Of a stretch of 64,000 nt of DNA, positions 61,546-64,000 are shown piece by piece. Each line of letters begins with the position of its first letter. The stretch's first letter is position 1. This DNA comes from Lachnoclostridium sp. UBA903 (lineage in GTDB: Bacteria; Bacillota; Clostridia; Lachnospirales; Lachnospiraceae): assembly GCA_002294045.1 (NCBI GenBank), contig DBEP01000095.1, positions 2,846-66,845 on the forward strand, given 5' to 3'. Both the position numbers and the translations under genes were made by a program. The notes under the pieces were generated by a model. It was not told the DNA's origin. It saw nothing but the letters and a program-made list of their open reading frames with translations, and searched no databases.

Positions 61546-62751
61546 TCATAAAGATTGCTTAAGCAGCCAGTCACGCAATGCGGTTATATCATACGCACGG
61601 ACCCATGTCATTACATGGTGCATGCCCGAATCTGATTTTATAACTCCTTCCGGAATTACACTTTCCCCTTCAAACCAGGTAAAGTACATATTGTTTCCGT
61701 CGGATTCCAGTTTTTCAATTACCGCTCTTAATTCCTCGTCGGAAGCCTTTGCATTGAATGCGCCGCGGGTTACTTTGCCTCCTGCCTTTTCCATGCTCTT
61801 CATACAGGCATCCATAATCGGAAATGCTTTTTTATCTCCCTGGGACACAATAATCCAGCAGTTCTTATCCTTGCATACACCCATAGTTTCCGGATTCCAC
61901 TGGCCTGCTACGAGAAGGCATCCGGCAAATAAATCAGGATATCGGATATTCATTTCACATAACATCATACAGCCCATGGACTGGCCGGTGCCATAAATCC
62001 TGTTTTTATCAATGGAATACTTATATGTAATCTCCTTTATAAGTTTCACTGTATATTCTGCCTCAGGTGTAACTTCAAAATCGTCATTTGCACATACAAA
62101 AGGATAGCATGGTGCCAGTACAAAACACTTATGCTTCTTCTGCTCTTCCTGGGCAGACCATATAACTGCTCCCATTCCCTGTGCCAGCGGAGCAATTGTT
62201 TCATCTGCACATGCTCCGGCATCATGAATAAAGAGTACCAGCGGGTATTTCTCCAAGGGGTTATAATCTTCCGGAACGTAAAGCCGGTAATTCATCTTCC
62301 TGTCCGTTCCGGGCACATGAAAAGAAAATTCCCCGAATTTATCAGCCTGGGCATCCATGGTTTTATTATTCTCCATTGCTTCATTAAAACCGGTACAGAT
62401 TTCACCTGTCGCTGTTCTAATATCCCTTTTCTGTGTGACTCTCACAACAGCCTCATGGAATACACTCCTGCCATGGGGTCCATGCCCGGACATTTCTCTG
62501 ACGGCTCCCGCAGTTCCCTCGGAATCAAGTTCAAGTATTACAAACTTTCCGTTTTTTCCGTAATTCTCATGTACCGGAACATCATTGGTATATACGGAGG
62601 TAATTGTTCTCCCTTCTACCTCAAAATCATTTATATTTAAAGACGTCCCATCAATTACCGTATTATATTCAATTGCGGCAGCGGTACACTTCTGCCCTTC
62701 ACCAAAAATATCCGTAATAGCAATTACGTTCCTGATAAGGTTTTTATCCAT
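61546..62751 (-). CDS. Prolyl-oligopeptidase-like esterase with N-terminal beta domain
   Basis: The protein has 401 residues. An N-terminal Ig-like beta domain (1-150) is followed by an alpha/beta hydrolase of the feruloyl-esterase/PHB-depolymerase group (PLVLFIHDAGAC, nucleophile GTGQSMGCMM, acid in SQGDKKAF, His near MHHVM). There is no signal peptide. It probably cleaves an ester of a glycoside or small substrate. ATG 62751 follows AAAGGAAATAAA. It is downstream of the Opp-type ATPase genes. Confidence 0.85.
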   Translation of the reverse strand: MDKNLIRNVIAITDIFGEGQKCTAAAIEYNTVIDGTSLNINDFEVEGRTITSVYTNDVPVHENYGKNGKFVILELDSEGTAGAVREMSGHGPHGRSVFHEAVVRVTQKRDIRTATGEICTGFNEAMENNKTMDAQADKFGEFSFHVPGTDRKMNYRLYVPEDYNPLEKYPLVLFIHDAGACADETIAPLAQGMGAVIWSAQEEQKKHKCFVLAPCYPFVCANDDFEVTPEAEYTVKLIKEITYKYSIDKNRIYGTGQSMGCMMLCEMNIRYPDLFAGCLLVAGQWNPETMGVCKDKNCWIIVSQGDKKAFPIMDACMKSMEKAGGKVTRGAFNAKASDEELRAVIEKLESDGNNMYFTWFEGESVIPEGVIKSDSGMHHVMTWVRAYDITALRDWLLKQSL

Positions 62752-62840
62752 TTTTATTTCCTTTCTGTTTCATAAAAGAAACAGGCACCCTATTTTTTAA
62801 GATAAGCGGTATATTTCCATTTATAAAACAAAATAATAAT

Positions 62841-63794
62841 TCAATTAATTTCATCAACCCGGCAGCAGGATACATAATGGCTGGGAGAAACTTCCCTCAG
62901 CTCCTGGGGTTTATAACATATGTCACATGTATAAGGGCATCTTGCAGCGAAACGGCAGCCCGGCTTTGGTTCTACCGGCGATACAATCTCACCTTTTAAG
63001 ATGATACGTTCTTTCTTATGATGTATATCTATGGAAGGAATTGCGGTAAGCAATGCTTTTGTATACGGATGCATCGGGTTTGCAAATAATTCCCTGGATG
63101 AAGCGGTTTCGACCAGCTGTCCCAAATACATAACACAGATATCATCCGAAATATGTTTCACTACAGACAGGTCATGTGTCACAAACATGTACGTAATACC
63201 GTATTCCTGCTGTAAATCCTGTAATAGGTTCAGTACTTGTGCCTGAATGGATACATCCAATGCGGATACCGGTTCATCACATACGATAAATTTGGGGTTT
63301 AATGCAAGGGCACGTCCGATACCTACGCGCTGACGGCGTCCGCCATCCAGCTCGTGGGGATAAGAATGGCGTAATCTCTCATCAATGCCGACCATATCCA
63401 TGATACGTTCCGTTTCCTCTTGTAATGCACCCCTTTTGAAACGTCGGGATAATTCCAGTGGTTCACGAATGGTCTCTTCTACCGTCATTCTGGGGTTTAA
63501 TGAGGAGAAAGGGTCCTGAAAGATCACCTGCATTTTTTCACGCAATTTATGCATTTTTTTCTTATTTACACGGGTGATGTTTTCTCCGTCAAAAAAAATC
63601 TGTCCTTCCGTACTTTCATGCAAATGAATCAAGGTACGGCCCAACGTGGATTTTCCGCATCCTGACTCACCAACAATACCCATCGTTTTTCCTGTATCTA
63701 TGGAAAAGGTCACATCATCTACCGCATGTAAGGTACCTTTTGGAGTATCAAAATACTTCTTTAAATGTTTTACTTCAATTAACGGTGCGGACAT
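62841..63794 (-). CDS. Oligopeptide/dipeptide ABC importer ATPase (OppF/DppF type)
   Basis: The protein has 317 residues: Walker A GESGCGKST, the signature region HELDGGRRQRVGIGRAL (LDGG in place of the usual LSGG), Walker B FIVCDEPVSALD, THDLSVV, and the C-terminal oligo_HPY domain with the CRFAARCPYTCDIC iron-sulfur-type cysteines. ATG 63794 overlaps the oppD-like gene by 20 bases. It would power peptide or oligosaccharide uptake. Confidence 0.93.
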   Translation of the reverse strand: MSAPLIEVKHLKKYFDTPKGTLHAVDDVTFSIDTGKTMGIVGESGCGKSTLGRTLIHLHESTEGQIFFDGENITRVNKKKMHKLREKMQVIFQDPFSSLNPRMTVEETIREPLELSRRFKRGALQEETERIMDMVGIDERLRHSYPHELDGGRRQRVGIGRALALNPKFIVCDEPVSALDVSIQAQVLNLLQDLQQEYGITYMFVTHDLSVVKHISDDICVMYLGQLVETASSRELFANPMHPYTKALLTAIPSIDIHHKKERIILKGEIVSPVEPKPGCRFAARCPYTCDICYKPQELREVSPSHYVSCCRVDEIN

Positions 63795-64000
63795 GCTGGT
63801 TCTCCTTTCCTGTGTTAATACAGCGGCAGGTATGCATACCTCCGATATTGGTAAGCTTTATATGGCTTTTCTTACATTCTTCCGTTACCCGGGGACAGCG
63901 CGGTGAAAATGCACAGCCCGCCGGCAGATTACTGGGGTCCGGCGGCATACCGGCAATTGGTGAAAGTCTTTCCACCTCCGAATGAATATCCGGTAAAGAC
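63775..64000 (-). CDS. Oligopeptide ABC importer ATPase (OppD type), 3' end, cut by window edge
   Basis: Only the C-terminal ~75 residues are present: PDIHSEVERLSPIAGMPPDP and CAFSPRCPRVTEEC, the oligo_HPY domain of OppD/DppD. The frame stays open to base 64000, so the start lies outside. Confidence 0.88.
   Translation of the reverse strand, partial: SLPDIHSEVERLSPIAGMPPDPSNLPAGCAFSPRCPRVTEECKKSHIKLTNIGGMHTCRCINTGKENQHVRTVN

Noticed and set aside
1..64000. tRNA genes, rRNA genes and CRISPR arrays
   Set aside because: No cloverleaf-like sequence with a TTCGANNC arm, rRNA segment or regularly spaced direct repeat was recognised by eye; a tRNAscan or CRISPR search was not possible.

Overview
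The window reads as a chromosomal segment of a spore-forming, low-to-moderate GC, anaerobic Firmicute, most likely a Lachnospiraceae / Clostridium cluster XIVa member. Signs are the cotJABC spore-coat operon, a Csp-like subtilase, a c-di-GMP-I riboswitch, a small MDCC/LDCC-type peptide, Trk and CopA transport of clostridial type, AGGAGG-type ribosome sites and a gut-type C-glycoside cluster. The species call is inference. The right edge cuts through an oppD-like gene.

Layout. 0.1-4.1 kb: subtilase, a solitary rpoD and plsC. 4.2-6.9 kb: birA-bioB-bioY, a biotin-sensing, last-step synthesis and uptake operon. 7.1-15.3 kb: the spore-coat operon cotJA-cotJB-cotJC, in which cotJC is split by a 7,001-bp element. 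The 5' part of cotJC is at 14.5 kb and the 3' part at 7.1-7.5 kb, both on the minus strand. A large serine recombinase gene lies just inside one end. Joining the two copies of a 5-bp core restores one open reading frame of about 198 codons and rebuilds a conserved Glu-Glu-Leu-Ala-His motif. This is the arrangement of a skin-type element excised in the mother cell during sporulation. Its cargo is a SHOCT-like small protein, a tocopherol-cyclase-family protein, a FAD/Rieske oxidoreductase, a TSUP permease and a YitT protein.

15.6-17.6 kb: an EAL phosphodiesterase with a degenerate GGDEF domain behind a c-di-GMP-I riboswitch. 17.8-20.5 kb: a candidate peptide quorum-sensing module, made of a 51-codon secreted-peptide gene divergent from two tandem HTH-TPR (RRNPP-type) regulators, with three related palindromic operator-like sites. 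20.6-26.8 kb: a probable copper-homeostasis run (small Cys-rich membrane protein, CopA, lipoprotein, MDCC peptide, response regulator, histidine kinase). 27.3-32.8 kb: a P2-type Ca2+-ATPase and TrkH/TrkA potassium uptake. 32.9-36.0 kb: an ABC exporter and an ArsR-type regulator.

36.1-49.0 kb: a catabolic island resembling C-glycoside deglycosylation (Dgp/Dfg/Car) systems. It has two Gfo/Idh/MocA oxidoreductases, two alpha-subunit-like TIM barrels, two small beta-subunit-like proteins, a complete ribose-type ABC importer and an AraC-type regulator with a GH39-like C-terminal half. 49.1-53.4 kb: an alpha/beta hydrolase, membrane proteins and a permuted NlpC/P60-type protein. 53.9-57.7 kb: a cyclase-repeat protein, a TetR regulator and oleate hydratase. 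57.8-64 kb: GNAT, nucleoside phosphorylase, two small membrane proteins, an MBL-fold hydrolase, an esterase and oligopeptide-type ABC ATPases.

Several palindromic intergenic repeat families occur, one of them both inside the cotJC element and elsewhere. No rRNA, tRNA or CRISPR array was recognised.
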